Below are positions 1-8,007 of a stretch of 14,056 nt of DNA, piece after piece. Made by a program: the position numbers and the translations under genes. Position 1 is the stretch's first letter. Each line of letters begins with the position of its first letter. This stretch comes from Chloroflexota bacterium (GTDB lineage Bacteria; Chloroflexota; Limnocylindria; Limnocylindrales; CSP1-4), in the NCBI GenBank assembly GCA_021786265.1, contig JAJYNP010000256.1:1-14056 (forward strand), written 5' to 3'. The notes beneath the pieces were generated by a model that ran no database searches, was not told the DNA's origin, and saw nothing but the letters and a program-made list of their open reading frames with translations.

Positions 1-9
1 AGGTGAGCG

Positions 10-1341
10 ATGAGCATCAGCACCGACCGGCTCACGGCCGAGGAGATCGTCCAGCTCTCGAGGCAGTACACGCTGTACGAGTGGTCGGCGCAGTCGGCGG
101 TGGATCCCATCGCGGTGGACCGGGCCAAGGGCGTCTACTTCTACTCGCCCGACGGCACCCGCTACATCGACTTCAACAGCCAGCTGATGAGCGTGAACAT
201 CGGCCACGGCGACCCCCGGGTGGTCGACGCGATCAGCGCCCAGGTGGCGAAGCTCGCCTACGCCAACCCGTTCATGGCCACCGAGCCGCGGGCGCTCCTG
301 GGCAGGAAGCTCGCCGAGCTGCTCCCCGGCGACCTCGACAAGGTCTTCTTCACCAACGGCGGCGCCGAGGCGAACGAGAACGCGATCAAGCTCGCCCGCC
401 TGTACACGGGCCGCCACAAGATCGCGGTGCGGTACCGGAGCTACCACGGCGCCACGGCGGGCGTGATGACGCTCACCGGCGACCCGCGCCGGTGGGCGAA
501 CGAGCCGGGCATCCCGGGCGTGGTCCGCATCCCCGACACGCTGCCCTGGGGCGCGGCGGACTCGCTCCCCGCGGACGAGGTCCTGCGCGAGACCGAGCGG
601 ATCCTGATGTACGAGGGCCCGCAGACGGTGGCCGCCATCATGATCGAGCCGGTCGTGGGCACGAACGGGATCCTGGTCCCCCCGGACGGCTACCTGCAGG
701 GGCTGCGCGAACTCTGCGACCGGTACGGGATCCTGCTGATCGCCGACGAGGTGATGTCCGGGTTCGGACGGACCGGCGAGTGGTTCGCGGTGAACCACTG
801 GGGCGTGGTGCCGGACATCCTGACCATGGCCAAGGGGCTCACCTCGAGCTACGTCCCGCTCGGCGCGGTGGCGGTGCGCCATCACATCGCGGCTCACTTC
901 GAGAAGAACGTCTTCTACGGGGGCCTCACCTACAACAGCCATCCCGTCGGCTGCGCCGCCGCGCTCGCCACGATCGGGGTCTACGAGGACGACGGGTTGA
1001 TCGAGCACACGCGCCGGATGGGGGTGCGGATGGGCGAGCACCACCAGGCGCTCCGGGCGAAGCACCCGTCGGTCGGGTCGGTGCGGAACATCGGCCTGTT
1101 CGGGATCATCGAGCTTGCCCGGAGCCGCGACCCGTACGTGCCCATGGCCCCCTACAACGGCACCAGCGACGAGACGAAGGCGGTCGCCGCCTCGCTCCGC
1201 CAGCAGGGGCTCTACACGTTCGTGCGCTGGAACGCCATCTCGACCAACCCCCCGCTGTGCATCACGGAGGACGAGCTGGCGGAGGGGTTCGCGATCATCG
1301 ACCGCGCGCTCGACCTGGCGGACGGAGCCGTGGCCGGATAG
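10..1341 (+). CDS. Class III PLP-dependent aminotransferase
   Basis: A 443-residue fold-type I, class III (omega) aminotransferase, expected to be cytosolic. It would move an amino group from an omega-amino or similar donor to a keto acid through pyridoxal phosphate. Seen in the protein: NGGAEANENAIKLAR at the cofactor phosphate cup, YHGATAG, the ADEVMSGFGRTG motif with Asp246 (pyridine nitrogen partner), and MAKGLTSSYVPLG with the Schiff-base Lys275. The length is normal for the class (about 430-460). The ATG at 10 is preceded by AGGTGA at 1-6, a usable ribosome site, so the gene looks complete although it begins at the window edge. The N-terminal part resembles enzymes annotated as taurine-pyruvate or beta-alanine-pyruvate aminotransferases. 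The true substrate cannot be read from the sequence. It has no visible link to the metal genes downstream. Confidence 0.93.
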   Translation: MSISTDRLTAEEIVQLSRQYTLYEWSAQSAVDPIAVDRAKGVYFYSPDGTRYIDFNSQLMSVNIGHGDPRVVDAISAQVAKLAYANPFMATEPRALLGRKLAELLPGDLDKVFFTNGGAEANENAIKLARLYTGRHKIAVRYRSYHGATAGVMTLTGDPRRWANEPGIPGVVRIPDTLPWGAADSLPADEVLRETERILMYEGPQTVAAIMIEPVVGTNGILVPPDGYLQGLRELCDRYGILLIADEVMSGFGRTGEWFAVNHWGVVPDILTMAKGLTSSYVPLGAVAVRHHIAAHFEKNVFYGGLTYNSHPVGCAAALATIGVYEDDGLIEHTRRMGVRMGEHHQALRAKHPSVGSVRNIGLFGIIELARSRDPYVPMAPYNGTSDETKAVAASLRQQGLYTFVRWNAISTNPPLCITEDELAEGFAIIDRALDLADGAVAG

Positions 1342-1377
1342 GCTCGGCCCGCGCGCTGGACTCGCCGGAATGCCTCG

Positions 1378-1605
1378 TCAGTCTGTCCGGTCCGCCGCCC
1401 CAGCTACGACCGGCAAACCCGCCAGCCGCCACTCCGGGAACCCCCCGACGAGCCGGCGCGCGCGATACCCGTGGCGACGCAGGATCTCGACCGCAGTCGG
1501 CGCGAAGACCCAATACGGCCCGCGGCGGTACGCGACGATCTCCCGGGCGTTCGGCAACTCCGCCAGGCGCGCTTCGAGATCCTCGACGGGGATCGAGCGG
1601 GCGCC
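1378..1605 (-). pseudogene. Rhodanese C-terminal remnant, catalytic cysteine lost
   Basis: The minus strand reads IPVEDLEARLAELPNAREIV, then AYRRGPYWVFAPTAVEILRR, HGYRARRLVGGFPEWRLAGL and a TGA at 1378-1380. This is the C-terminal half of a rhodanese domain of the type often fused behind an ArsR DNA-binding domain, whose active loop usually reads YCRGPYCVFA. Here both cysteines are changed, to Arg and Trp, each explainable by a single base change (TGC to CGC, and TGC or TGT to TGG). Nothing upstream encodes the N-terminal half or an ArsR domain: similarity stops near 1605, where an MFS fragment begins on the other strand. The reading frame stays open to 1917, but that upstream part looks like ordinary high-GC open frame. 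A dead fragment is the best reading. Family assignment comes from motif memory, not a search. Confidence 0.72.
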
Positions 1606-1608
1606 GCG

Positions 1609-1830
1609 GCGCTCCTCGGCGTCGGCATGGCAATGGTGTACCCGACACTCATTGCCGCGGTCGGCGACGTCGCGCACCTCGCCTGGCGCACCTCGGCCCT
1701 CGGCGTGTATCGCCTGTGGCGGGACGTGGGCTTCGCGGTGGGCGCCCTCGTGGCGGGCGTCATCGCCGATGCGCTGGGCTTCGAGGCGGCGATCGGCGTC
1801 GTGGCCGCCCTGGCGCTGGCGGCGGGCAGC
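1609..1830 (+). pseudogene. MFS transporter C-terminal remnant
   Basis: The plus frame encodes ALLGVGMAMVYPTLIAAVGD, then VAHLAWRTSALGVYRLWRDV, GFAVGALVAGVIADALGFEA and AIGVVAALALAAGS. This matches the last two or three membrane helices of drug/metal-type major facilitator transporters, including the typical YPTL and GVYRxWRD loop. The other nine or so helices are absent. Similarity starts abruptly at about 1609, only a few bases from the start of the rhodanese remnant on the opposite strand. Past 1830 the frame turns Arg-rich and loses resemblance. A functional protein of this size is very unlikely. ArsR-rhodanese and MFS genes are often neighbours in arsenic or metal islands, which supports a shared origin of the two scraps. 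Confidence 0.7.
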
Positions 1831-1961
1831 GCACGGCGCAGGCCGGTGAGGCGGTCCCGAAGGTGCAATGCTCGGCCCGGACACTCGGCCCTTGCGGCGA
1901 GCGTGCATCCTCGGCAACGATCAGTCGCCGCCCACCTGGCCGTCCGCGGCGACGAGGAACG

Positions 1962-3104
1962 ATGAGCAGCGACCAAACCGACCACCACCACTCGCACCAC
2001 GAACTCGACCACGACGGGCCCGGACACTCGCACGGCGGGCTGGCCGGGCTGGTTGCCGGCCTCTTCGGTCACAGCCACGACCCGGGTGACTCGATCGATG
2101 AGGCGCTGACGAGCGATGCCCGTGGCATTCGGGTGGTCAAGCTCTCGCTCCTCGGGCTCGGAATCACCGCCGTCCTGCAGCTCGCCGTCGTGCTCGTGTC
2201 GGGATCGGTCGCGCTGCTCGCCGACACGATCCACAACTTCTCGGATGCGTTGACCGCCATTCCGCTCTGGATCGCCTTCGCGCTGGGGGCGCGCGCCGCC
2301 ACCCGCCGCTACACGTTTGGCTACCGGCGCGCCGAGGATCTCGCCGGTCTCTTCGTCCTGCTCATGATCCTGGGCTCCGCTCTCCTCGCCGCCTGGGAGT
2401 CGATCGACCATCTCATCCACCCCCAGCCCATGACGAACATCGCGATCGTGGCCGCCGCCGGGCTCATCGGCTTCGCCGGCAACGAGGCCGTCGCCCTCTA
2501 CCGGATCCGGGTCGGGCGATCGATCGGGTCGGCGGCGCTCGTGGCGGATGGCTACCACGCGCGCACCGACGGGCTCACCTCGCTCGCGGTCGTGATCGGC
2601 GCCGGCGGCGTCGCGGCCGGCTATCCCCTCGCCGACCCCATCGTCGGGCTCCTCATCAGCGCGGTCATCCTCGTAGTGCTGCGCCAGGCGACGGGCCAGA
2701 TGCTGGGGCGCCTGATGGACGCCGTCGAGCCCGAGCTCGTCGGGGAGGTCGAGCGGACCGCGCGGGGAGTGGCGGGCGTGCAGGACATCGGGCGTGTGCG
2801 CCTCCGCTGGGTGGGGCATGCGCTCGAGACCTCGCTCACGATCACGGTCGACTGCGATCTGACCGTGTCGGCCGGACACCGGATCGCGGAGGAGGTACGC
2901 CATCGCCTGCTCCACGAGGTCCGCAGGCTCGACACGGCACTCATCCACGTCAATCCCTGCGGCCATGCCGGGGAGGACCCCCACGCGATGACCCGCCATC
3001 ACGACACGCCATCTCCTCGCACCGAAGAGCCAGCAGGCGGTGCCAGGGCAGGCGCCCAGGGAGAGGGTGCATCGCGCCTCGCGCCTTCGGGGCGGGTGTC
3101 GTAG
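1962..3104 (+). CDS. Cation diffusion facilitator with His-rich N-terminus
   Basis: A 380-residue CDF metal/proton antiporter of the inner membrane, expected to export Zn, Co, Cd or a similar ion. The transport site is intact: HNFSD (His91, Asp95) in helix 2 and HARTD (His199, Asp203) in helix 5, the HxxxD pair typical of zinc-type CDFs. YTFGYRRAEDLAG after helix 3 is also family-typical. The cytosolic C-terminal domain runs from about residue 245 (AVEPELVGEVERT) to about 335, followed by a 40-residue low-complexity tail that is unusual. The N-terminus has ten His within residues 8-39, a plausible metal buffer. ATG 1962 is preceded by GAGGAA at good spacing; the frame is open far upstream but that part is not gene-like. 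It stands alone between two rhodanese remnants. No operator was found in front of it. Confidence 0.93.
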   Translation: MSSDQTDHHHSHHELDHDGPGHSHGGLAGLVAGLFGHSHDPGDSIDEALTSDARGIRVVKLSLLGLGITAVLQLAVVLVSGSVALLADTIHNFSDALTAIPLWIAFALGARAATRRYTFGYRRAEDLAGLFVLLMILGSALLAAWESIDHLIHPQPMTNIAIVAAAGLIGFAGNEAVALYRIRVGRSIGSAALVADGYHARTDGLTSLAVVIGAGGVAAGYPLADPIVGLLISAVILVVLRQATGQMLGRLMDAVEPELVGEVERTARGVAGVQDIGRVRLRWVGHALETSLTITVDCDLTVSAGHRIAEEVRHRLLHEVRRLDTALIHVNPCGHAGEDPHAMTRHHDTPSPRTEEPAGGARAGAQGEGASRLAPSGRVS

Positions 3105-3134
3105 ACCGCAGGGTCGAGGGCGACACGTCCGGGT

Positions 3135-3268
3135 CCGGGACGCCGGCCAGCGCGAAGCGGTCGGGCCCCGACACGGCGGGCGCGATGGCCGTGGCGCGGC
3201 AGAATCTCGACCGCGCTCGGGGCGAAGACGCACTCCGGCCCGCGCAGGTATCCGTGACTCGGGAGGGA
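3135..3268 (-). pseudogene. Second rhodanese remnant, frameshifted
   Basis: The minus strand reads GYLRGPECVFAPSAVEILPR then HGHRARRVG, and with a frame change GPDRFALAGVPD. This parallels the consensus YCRGPYCVFA...HGYRARR...GFPEWRLAGLPV of a rhodanese C-terminus. The first (catalytic) cysteine position is Leu, the second is kept, and one frameshift is needed to follow the homology to the end. At the DNA level 3188-3252 matches 1468-1532 in the same orientation, with roughly 50 of 65 bases identical when aligned by eye. The fragment lies directly behind the promoter of the ArsR gene, which runs the other way. It is too decayed to be expressed as a working enzyme. Confidence 0.6.
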
Positions 3269-3306
3269 TGTGGCGCGCCCCGTGGCCGACGAAACGCCTC
3301 TCGCTC

Positions 3307-3330
3307 ATACTTGAGCCATGGCGCAAGTAT
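3307..3330. promoter_or_regulatory. Palindromic ArsR/SmtB-type operator over the start codon
   Basis: ATACTTG at 3307-3313 and CAAGTAT at 3324-3330 form a perfect 7-bp inverted repeat. Between them GCCATGGC (3315-3322) is itself a palindrome, so the 24-bp element has only one mismatched pair. It holds the ATG (3318-3320) of the repressor gene. The length, symmetry and AT-rich ends fit operators of ArsR/SmtB repressors. CATACT at 3306-3311 could serve as the -10 element, which would place the transcript start at or next to the ATG. No Shine-Dalgarno sequence precedes it. Confidence 0.75.
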
Positions 3331-3703
3331 TCGCCTCCGAGATCGACGCCGACGTCTGTTCGGTCGAATGCCTGCATCCCACGGTCATTGAGCCGCTCCT
3401 TGGCCGATCCCTGGGCAACGAGGGCGCGCGCGCCGTCGGCGAGCTGTTCGCCACCCTGGCGGATCCGTCCCGCGCTCGGATCGTCCACCTGCTCGCGATC
3501 ACCCGTGATGAGCTGTGCGTGTGCGACATCGCGCTCGTCCTCGGGATGAGCGTGTCGGCGCTGTCGCACCAGCTGCGGTTCCTCCGCGAGCGGGGCGCCG
3601 TCGAGCGCCGGAAGGTCGGACGGATCGTCTACTACCGGCTCGTCGACGACCACCTGCGCGAGCTGGTCCTCGGCGCGGCAACCCACGTCGCGGAGCACGC
3701 CTG

Positions 3704-3704
<1 letters not shown>
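3318..3704 (+). CDS. CadC/SmtB-type metal-sensing ArsR repressor
   Basis: A 128-residue winged-helix repressor that should release DNA when it binds a soft or borderline metal ion. The helix-turn-helix spans about 67-90 (ELCVCDIA...SALSHQLRFLRERG), followed by the beta wing (RRKVGRIVYYRL). Two complete metal sites are visible. The alpha3N-type Cd/Pb site has Cys14 and Cys18 in an N-terminal CxxxC and Cys67 and Cys69 in the ELCVCD motif. The alpha5 Zn site has Asp110, His112, His123 and Glu126, with the same spacings (2, 11, 3) as Asp101, His103, His114 and Glu117 of staphylococcal CadC. It overlaps the next CDF gene (TGATG at 3702-3706). The start at ATG 3318 is supported by the N-terminal CxxxC and the operator, though no ribosome site is present. 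Cognate ions Cd, Pb and Zn are inferred from the ligands. Confidence 0.93.
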
Positions 3705-4593
<889 letters not shown>

Positions 4594-4597
<4 letters not shown>

Positions 4598-4905
4598 CCC
4601 ACCGCGCCCAGCTTCTCTGGTTCGGCGACTGCCCCAACCACGAGACGGCCCGACAACTGCTCCGGGACGTCGTCGCCCGGCTCGCCCCGGACACGACGAT
4701 CGAGGATATCGACGCCAGCAATCCCGCGGTCGCGGAGCGCCTGCGTTTCCCGGGCTCACCCACGATCCGAGTCGACGGCGTCGACGTCGGGCCCGGGTTC
4801 CGGGGCCCCGGCGACTACGCGCCGCGCTGCCGGCTCTACCGCACGAGCTCGGGACTCGCAGGCGTGCCAGAACCCGCCTGGATCGAGGAGGCGCTTCGCG
4901 CGTGA
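4594..4905 (+). CDS. Small thioredoxin-fold protein in the metal operon
   Basis: A 103-residue cytosolic protein with a compact thioredoxin-like fold. An N-terminal strand is followed by FGDCPNHETARQLL (Cys13 at the helix start), a second strand (TTIEDID), the cis-proline loop GSPTIRVDG (Pro56), and a C-terminal RCRLYR with Cys79. Cys13 and Cys79 lie far apart in sequence, and there is no CxxC, so it is not a normal thioredoxin. Similar small proteins occur beside mercury and other metal-resistance genes, often annotated as thioredoxin family or alkylmercury lyase-related. A role in binding or passing on a metal, or in thiol exchange, is possible but not shown. It overlaps the CDF stop by ATGA. 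The frame is open upstream to 4507, but ATG 4594 is chosen for the overlap and because homology starts there. Confidence 0.82.
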
Positions 4906-5233
4906 CAATGATCGCGGCCTCCATCCCTGCGACGAGGGCCAACAGGACCAGGGCCACTCCGGTCGAGCGACGCACGATCGACATCGGGGACCGCTCGAGC
5001 AGCTGCCCGGCTCTGATGGCCAGGCCCGCGGCAGCCCACAGCGCAAGGACGGAGGCGACCGCGACCTCGCGGGGCGTGGTAGTACGCGGTCGGCGGCCGT
5101 TGCACGAGCGGTCGGTGTCGTAGGGCGAGTCGTTCAGGATCGGCAACCCATGCGTGGCCTGATCGTCGCGCGGGCGACGCGCGTCCCCCGCGCGCCGGTC
5201 GGCCGGAGACGCATCGCCCGGCGGGCCGCTCGG
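4906..5233. other. Convergent intergenic region with a doubtful membrane ORF
   Basis: The plus operon ends at 4905 and the minus operon at 5234. On the minus strand, from a possible TTG at 5146 down to about 4908, the frame encodes two hydrophobic stretches, EVAVASVLALWAAAGLAIRA and STGVALVLLALVAGMEAAII. This looks like the start of a two-helix membrane protein, but the frame then runs antisense through the upstream operon without a sensible end, and no ribosome site is clear. It may be a truncated gene or chance. I do not recognise it. Confidence 0.3.
5167..5194 (-). terminator. Possible terminator hairpin after the copper operon
   Basis: CGCGCGGG (5167-5174) and CCCGCGCG (5187-5194) are a perfect 8-bp inverted repeat with a 12-base loop. 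It lies about 40 bases past the last stop codon of the minus-strand operon. There is no T tract on either side, so any terminator would be of the non-canonical GC-hairpin kind. In such GC-rich DNA chance is also possible. Confidence 0.3.
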
Positions 5234-5595
5234 TCAGGCCGGCCCGGGCTGCATCACCTCGCTCGCGTCGGCGTTGATGAGCTGGACGGTCACCTGCGCG
5301 CCCCGGGGCACCACCAGCGTCGGGTTGGTGAGGCCGGCAATCCGGAACGTCTCGTCCGGTCCGTCGGACGGGCTGACCGGCTGACCGTCGATCCCGCCCC
5401 CGTGCCGAAGCCCATCATGCCGGGGCTCATCCCGCCGATGCCCCAGCCCGGGGCACTGGCGCCGGAGCCCGCAGCCTCGTTCTCGGTTCCGAACCAGCCA
5501 GTGCCGGTCCCGCCGGCAACGGCGCCTGCCGCGAGGAGGACGATCCCGACGGCGACCAGGGCTGCGCCGGCGAGGCCGATCCTGCGCCTGCTCAT
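5234..5595 (-). pseudogene. Met-rich secreted protein with frameshifted, truncated cupredoxin tail
   Basis: The ATG at 5595 follows the SHOCT gene with a TGATG overlap. The first frame gives a signal peptide or anchor (MSRRRIGLAGAALVAVGIVL, cleavable around AGAVAGG) and a Met/Gly stretch, GGMSPGMMGFGTG, like copper-binding Met motifs. In that frame the protein then becomes Arg/Pro-rich and stops at 5290 (101 residues). The other minus frame continues sensibly as GIDGQPVSPSDGPDETFRIA then GLTNPTLVVPRGAQVTVQLI and NADASEVMQPGPA with TGA at 5234-5236. That is the first half of a cupredoxin domain. One missing base in the C5 run at 5397-5401 joins the two. Even when joined, the domain ends before the Cu-ligand loops (His, Cys, Met). 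It is therefore either a damaged gene or a sequencing slip in an already shortened one. Confidence 0.6.
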
Positions 5596-5825
5596 CAGCG
5601 GCGTTCCAGGACCTGCCTGGACTGCTCGAACTGCTCCTGCGTGATCTCGCCGCGTGCGTAGCGCTCGCGCAGGATCTCGAGCGGGGTCGGTCGGGCGTCG
5701 TCGTGCCCGCTCCTCAGCGTGCCCCCCAGCGCCCAGACGACGAGGAGCACGATGCCCACCATCACGACGAGCCCGCCCAGCATCCACAGCCAGCCGCCGG
5801 GCCCGAGGCCGTAACCGAACATCAT
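5595..5825 (-). CDS. SHOCT-domain membrane protein (copy 1)
   Basis: A 76-residue protein with a glycine-rich N-terminus (MMFGYGLGPGGWLW), one membrane helix (about 13-36, MLGGLVVMVGIVLLVVWALG) and a C-terminal SHOCT motif, PLEILRERYARGEITQEQFE (48-67). SHOCT is a short helical oligomerisation-type module found at the ends of many small membrane proteins; its molecular role is unclear. The first ATG (5825) overlaps the ATPase stop as ATGA; a second Met follows at 5822. Its own TGA overlaps the next ATG. This very tight coupling argues that it works with the copper ATPase or the Met-rich protein. It is a paralogue of the protein at 9803-10033, of identical length. Confidence 0.88.
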   Translation of the reverse strand: MMFGYGLGPGGWLWMLGGLVVMVGIVLLVVWALGGTLRSGHDDARPTPLEILRERYARGEITQEQFEQSRQVLERR

Positions 5826-7924
5826 GGGTACACCTCCGCGGGTTGCATATACGAGGGGGAGGGCCGGGGCGCCAGCCGGACCCGGCGCAGCAGCTGGGCA
5901 TTGGCGGCCACGATGATGGTCGACGCGCTCATCGCGATCGCCCCGACCGCCATCGGCAGCTCGATGCCCCAGGGGGCGAGGATCCCCGCCGCGACCGGGA
6001 TCGCCACCAGGTTGTAGGCGGTCGCCCAGGCGAGGTTCTGGAGCATCTTGCGGTAGGTCGCGCGCGACAGCTCGATGGCGCCCACCACGTCGCGCGGGTC
6101 GCTGCGCACGAGCACGATGCCGGCCGACTCGATCGCCACGTCGGTGCCCGCGCCGATCGCGATGCCGACATCGGCGCTGGCCAGGGCGGGCGCGTCGTTC
6201 ACCCCGTCGCCCACCATGGCGACCTTCCGCCCGCCGGCCTGGAAGCGCCGCACGGCCTGCGCCTTGTCGGCCGGCAGCACCTGCGCCGCCACCTCGTCGA
6301 TGCCGAGACGGCGCGCCACCGCGTCCGCCACCGCCTGCGCGTCCCCGGTGATCATGGCGACCTTGAGTCCCAGCGCGTGGAGGTGGTGGATCGCCTCGGC
6401 CGACTCGGGCCGGATCTCGTCCTCCAGCGCGAGGGCGCCGGCGACCCGCCCATCGGCGACGACGTGGAGCACGGTGCGGCCCTCGCGCGACCAGGTGTCG
6501 CTGGCCGGGTCGGGATCGAGGCCCAGGTCGGCGAGCAGGCGGGGGCCGCCCACGGCAACCACCCGGCCGTCGACCACCGCCCGGGCACCGCGCCCGGGGA
6601 GCGCCTCGAAGCCGCGCGCAGCCGCCGTCTCGATCCCACGGGACCGCGCGCCCTCGACGATCGCCCGCGCGAGCGGGTGCTCCGAGTCCGCCTCCACCGC
6701 GGCGGCCAGGCGCAGGACCTCGGCCTCGCCGGCCCCGGCAACCGCGGCCAGGGCCGGCGCTCCCTTCGTGAGGGTCCCGGTCTTGTCGAAGATGACCAGG
6801 TCGAGATCGCGTGCCCGCTCGAGGGCGGTGCGGTTCTTGACCAGGAGGCCGTTGCGGGCGCCCAGCGAGGTGCTGATGGCGATCACGAGCGGGATCGCGA
6901 GCCCCAGGGCATGCGGGCAGGCGATGACGAGCACGGTCGCCAGGCGCACGAGCGCCCCAGCCCGGTCGCCCTCGATCCACCAGAAGGCGAAGGTGATCGC
7001 CCCCGCGGCGACCGCGACGTAGAAGAGGACCGCGGCGGCCCGATCGGCGAGCGCCTGCGCCCGCGACGCCGACGCCTGCGCCGCGGCGACCATGCGCATG
7101 ATCCCCGACAGCGCCGTCGCCTCGCCGACCGCCGTTACCCGGACGCGCAGGCTGCCGCCCGCCGCCACCGTGCCCGCCACGACCGTTGCGCCGGGCTCCT
7201 TTGGGACCGGGCGCGACTCCCCCGTGATCATCGACTCGTCGACGTCGGCTGCGCCCTCGGCGACCACCCCGTCGACCGGCACCCGGGCCCCCGGACGGAC
7301 GAGGACGAGGTCGTCCACGGCGAGCGCGTCGAGCGGCACCGTCTCGATGCCGGCGTCGGTCACCCGCTCGGCGGTGTCGGGCAGCAGTTCCGCCAGCGCC
7401 GTCAGGGCGCCCCGGGCCTGCGCGATCGAGCGCATCTCGAGCCAGTGCCCGAGCAGCATGATGACGATGAGCGAGGAGAGTTCCCACCAGATCTCGATGT
7501 CGAACAGGCCGAGGGTGCCCGCCCAGCTGGTAAGGAAGGCGACGACGATCGCCAGCGAGATCAGGGTCATCATGCCGGGCCGGCGGTCAGCCAGCTCCCC
7601 GCGGGCGCCGCGCAGGAAGACGAGCCCGCCGTACAGGAAGACCAGTGTGCCGAGCACGGGCGGGATGAGTTCCGAGCCCGGGAACGTCGGCGCGGCGTAG
7701 CCGAGCCAGGCCTGCGGGTCGCGGCTCCAGGCGATCACCGGGATCGTCAGCGCCAGGCTCAGCCAGAACTTGTCGCGGAACATGGCGACCGAGTGGCCGG
7801 CATGGCGATCGTGCGCCGCGAGTCCCGTGCCGGGGTGGGTACCGGGTTCGGCCGCATGGGCACCGTGCGCCGACGCCGCGCTCTCATGGTCCGTGGATGC
7901 GTGGTTCACGGGTGCGTGGTTCAT
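5822..7924 (-). CDS. copB: P1B-3-type (CopB) copper/silver-exporting ATPase
   Basis: A 700-residue heavy-metal P-type ATPase that would pump copper (Cu(II) or Cu(I)) or silver out of the cytosol using ATP. The N-terminal 45 residues hold nine His and no CxxC domain, as in CopB. In order: actuator TGES (234-237), CPH (336-338) in the ion-path helix, DKTGT with the phosphorylated Asp380, SEHPLA (414-419) in the nucleotide domain, TGD (526-528) and GDGVND (572-577). YNLVAIP (637-643) and MSASTIIVAANA (665-676) are the P1B-3 signatures. The start is uncertain: ATG 7924 lacks a strong ribosome site but overlaps a nine-codon ORF that has one (7921-7950). GTG 7987, 20 bases past the upstream stop, would add 21 residues. 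It is the core enzyme of the copper operon. Confidence 0.96.
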   Translation of the reverse strand: MNHAPVNHASTDHESAASAHGAHAAEPGTHPGTGLAAHDRHAGHSVAMFRDKFWLSLALTIPVIAWSRDPQAWLGYAAPTFPGSELIPPVLGTLVFLYGGLVFLRGARGELADRRPGMMTLISLAIVVAFLTSWAGTLGLFDIEIWWELSSLIVIMLLGHWLEMRSIAQARGALTALAELLPDTAERVTDAGIETVPLDALAVDDLVLVRPGARVPVDGVVAEGAADVDESMITGESRPVPKEPGATVVAGTVAAGGSLRVRVTAVGEATALSGIMRMVAAAQASASRAQALADRAAAVLFYVAVAAGAITFAFWWIEGDRAGALVRLATVLVIACPHALGLAIPLVIAISTSLGARNGLLVKNRTALERARDLDLVIFDKTGTLTKGAPALAAVAGAGEAEVLRLAAAVEADSEHPLARAIVEGARSRGIETAAARGFEALPGRGARAVVDGRVVAVGGPRLLADLGLDPDPASDTWSREGRTVLHVVADGRVAGALALEDEIRPESAEAIHHLHALGLKVAMITGDAQAVADAVARRLGIDEVAAQVLPADKAQAVRRFQAGGRKVAMVGDGVNDAPALASADVGIAIGAGTDVAIESAGIVLVRSDPRDVVGAIELSRATYRKMLQNLAWATAYNLVAIPVAAGILAPWGIELPMAVGAIAMSASTIIVAANAQLLRRVRLAPRPSPSYMQPAEVYP

Positions 7925-7950
7925 CTGTTCGGGGCTCGCATGGTGCTCAT
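7921..7950 (-). other. Possible nine-codon leader ORF before the ATPase
   Basis: On the minus strand AGGGGG (7961-7956) stands five bases before an ATG at 7950. That ATG opens a short frame, MSTMRAPNR, ending in a TGA that overlaps the ATPase ATG as ATGA. The ATPase itself has only a weak ribosome site, so translational coupling through this leader is a possible way of starting it. It could equally be chance, with a GTG start at 7987 used instead. Confidence 0.35.
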
Positions 7951-8007
7951 CTATACCCCCTGGGAGTGTTGTCGCACGCCGGTCCACCGCGCCCGGGAGC
8001 CGGGCGC

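Noticed and set aside
3..1961. Very long open plus-strand frame joining to the first CDF gene
   Set aside because: The part before 1962 is Arg/Pro/Gly-rich shadow of the aminotransferase in another frame; CDF homology and a ribosome site start at 1962.
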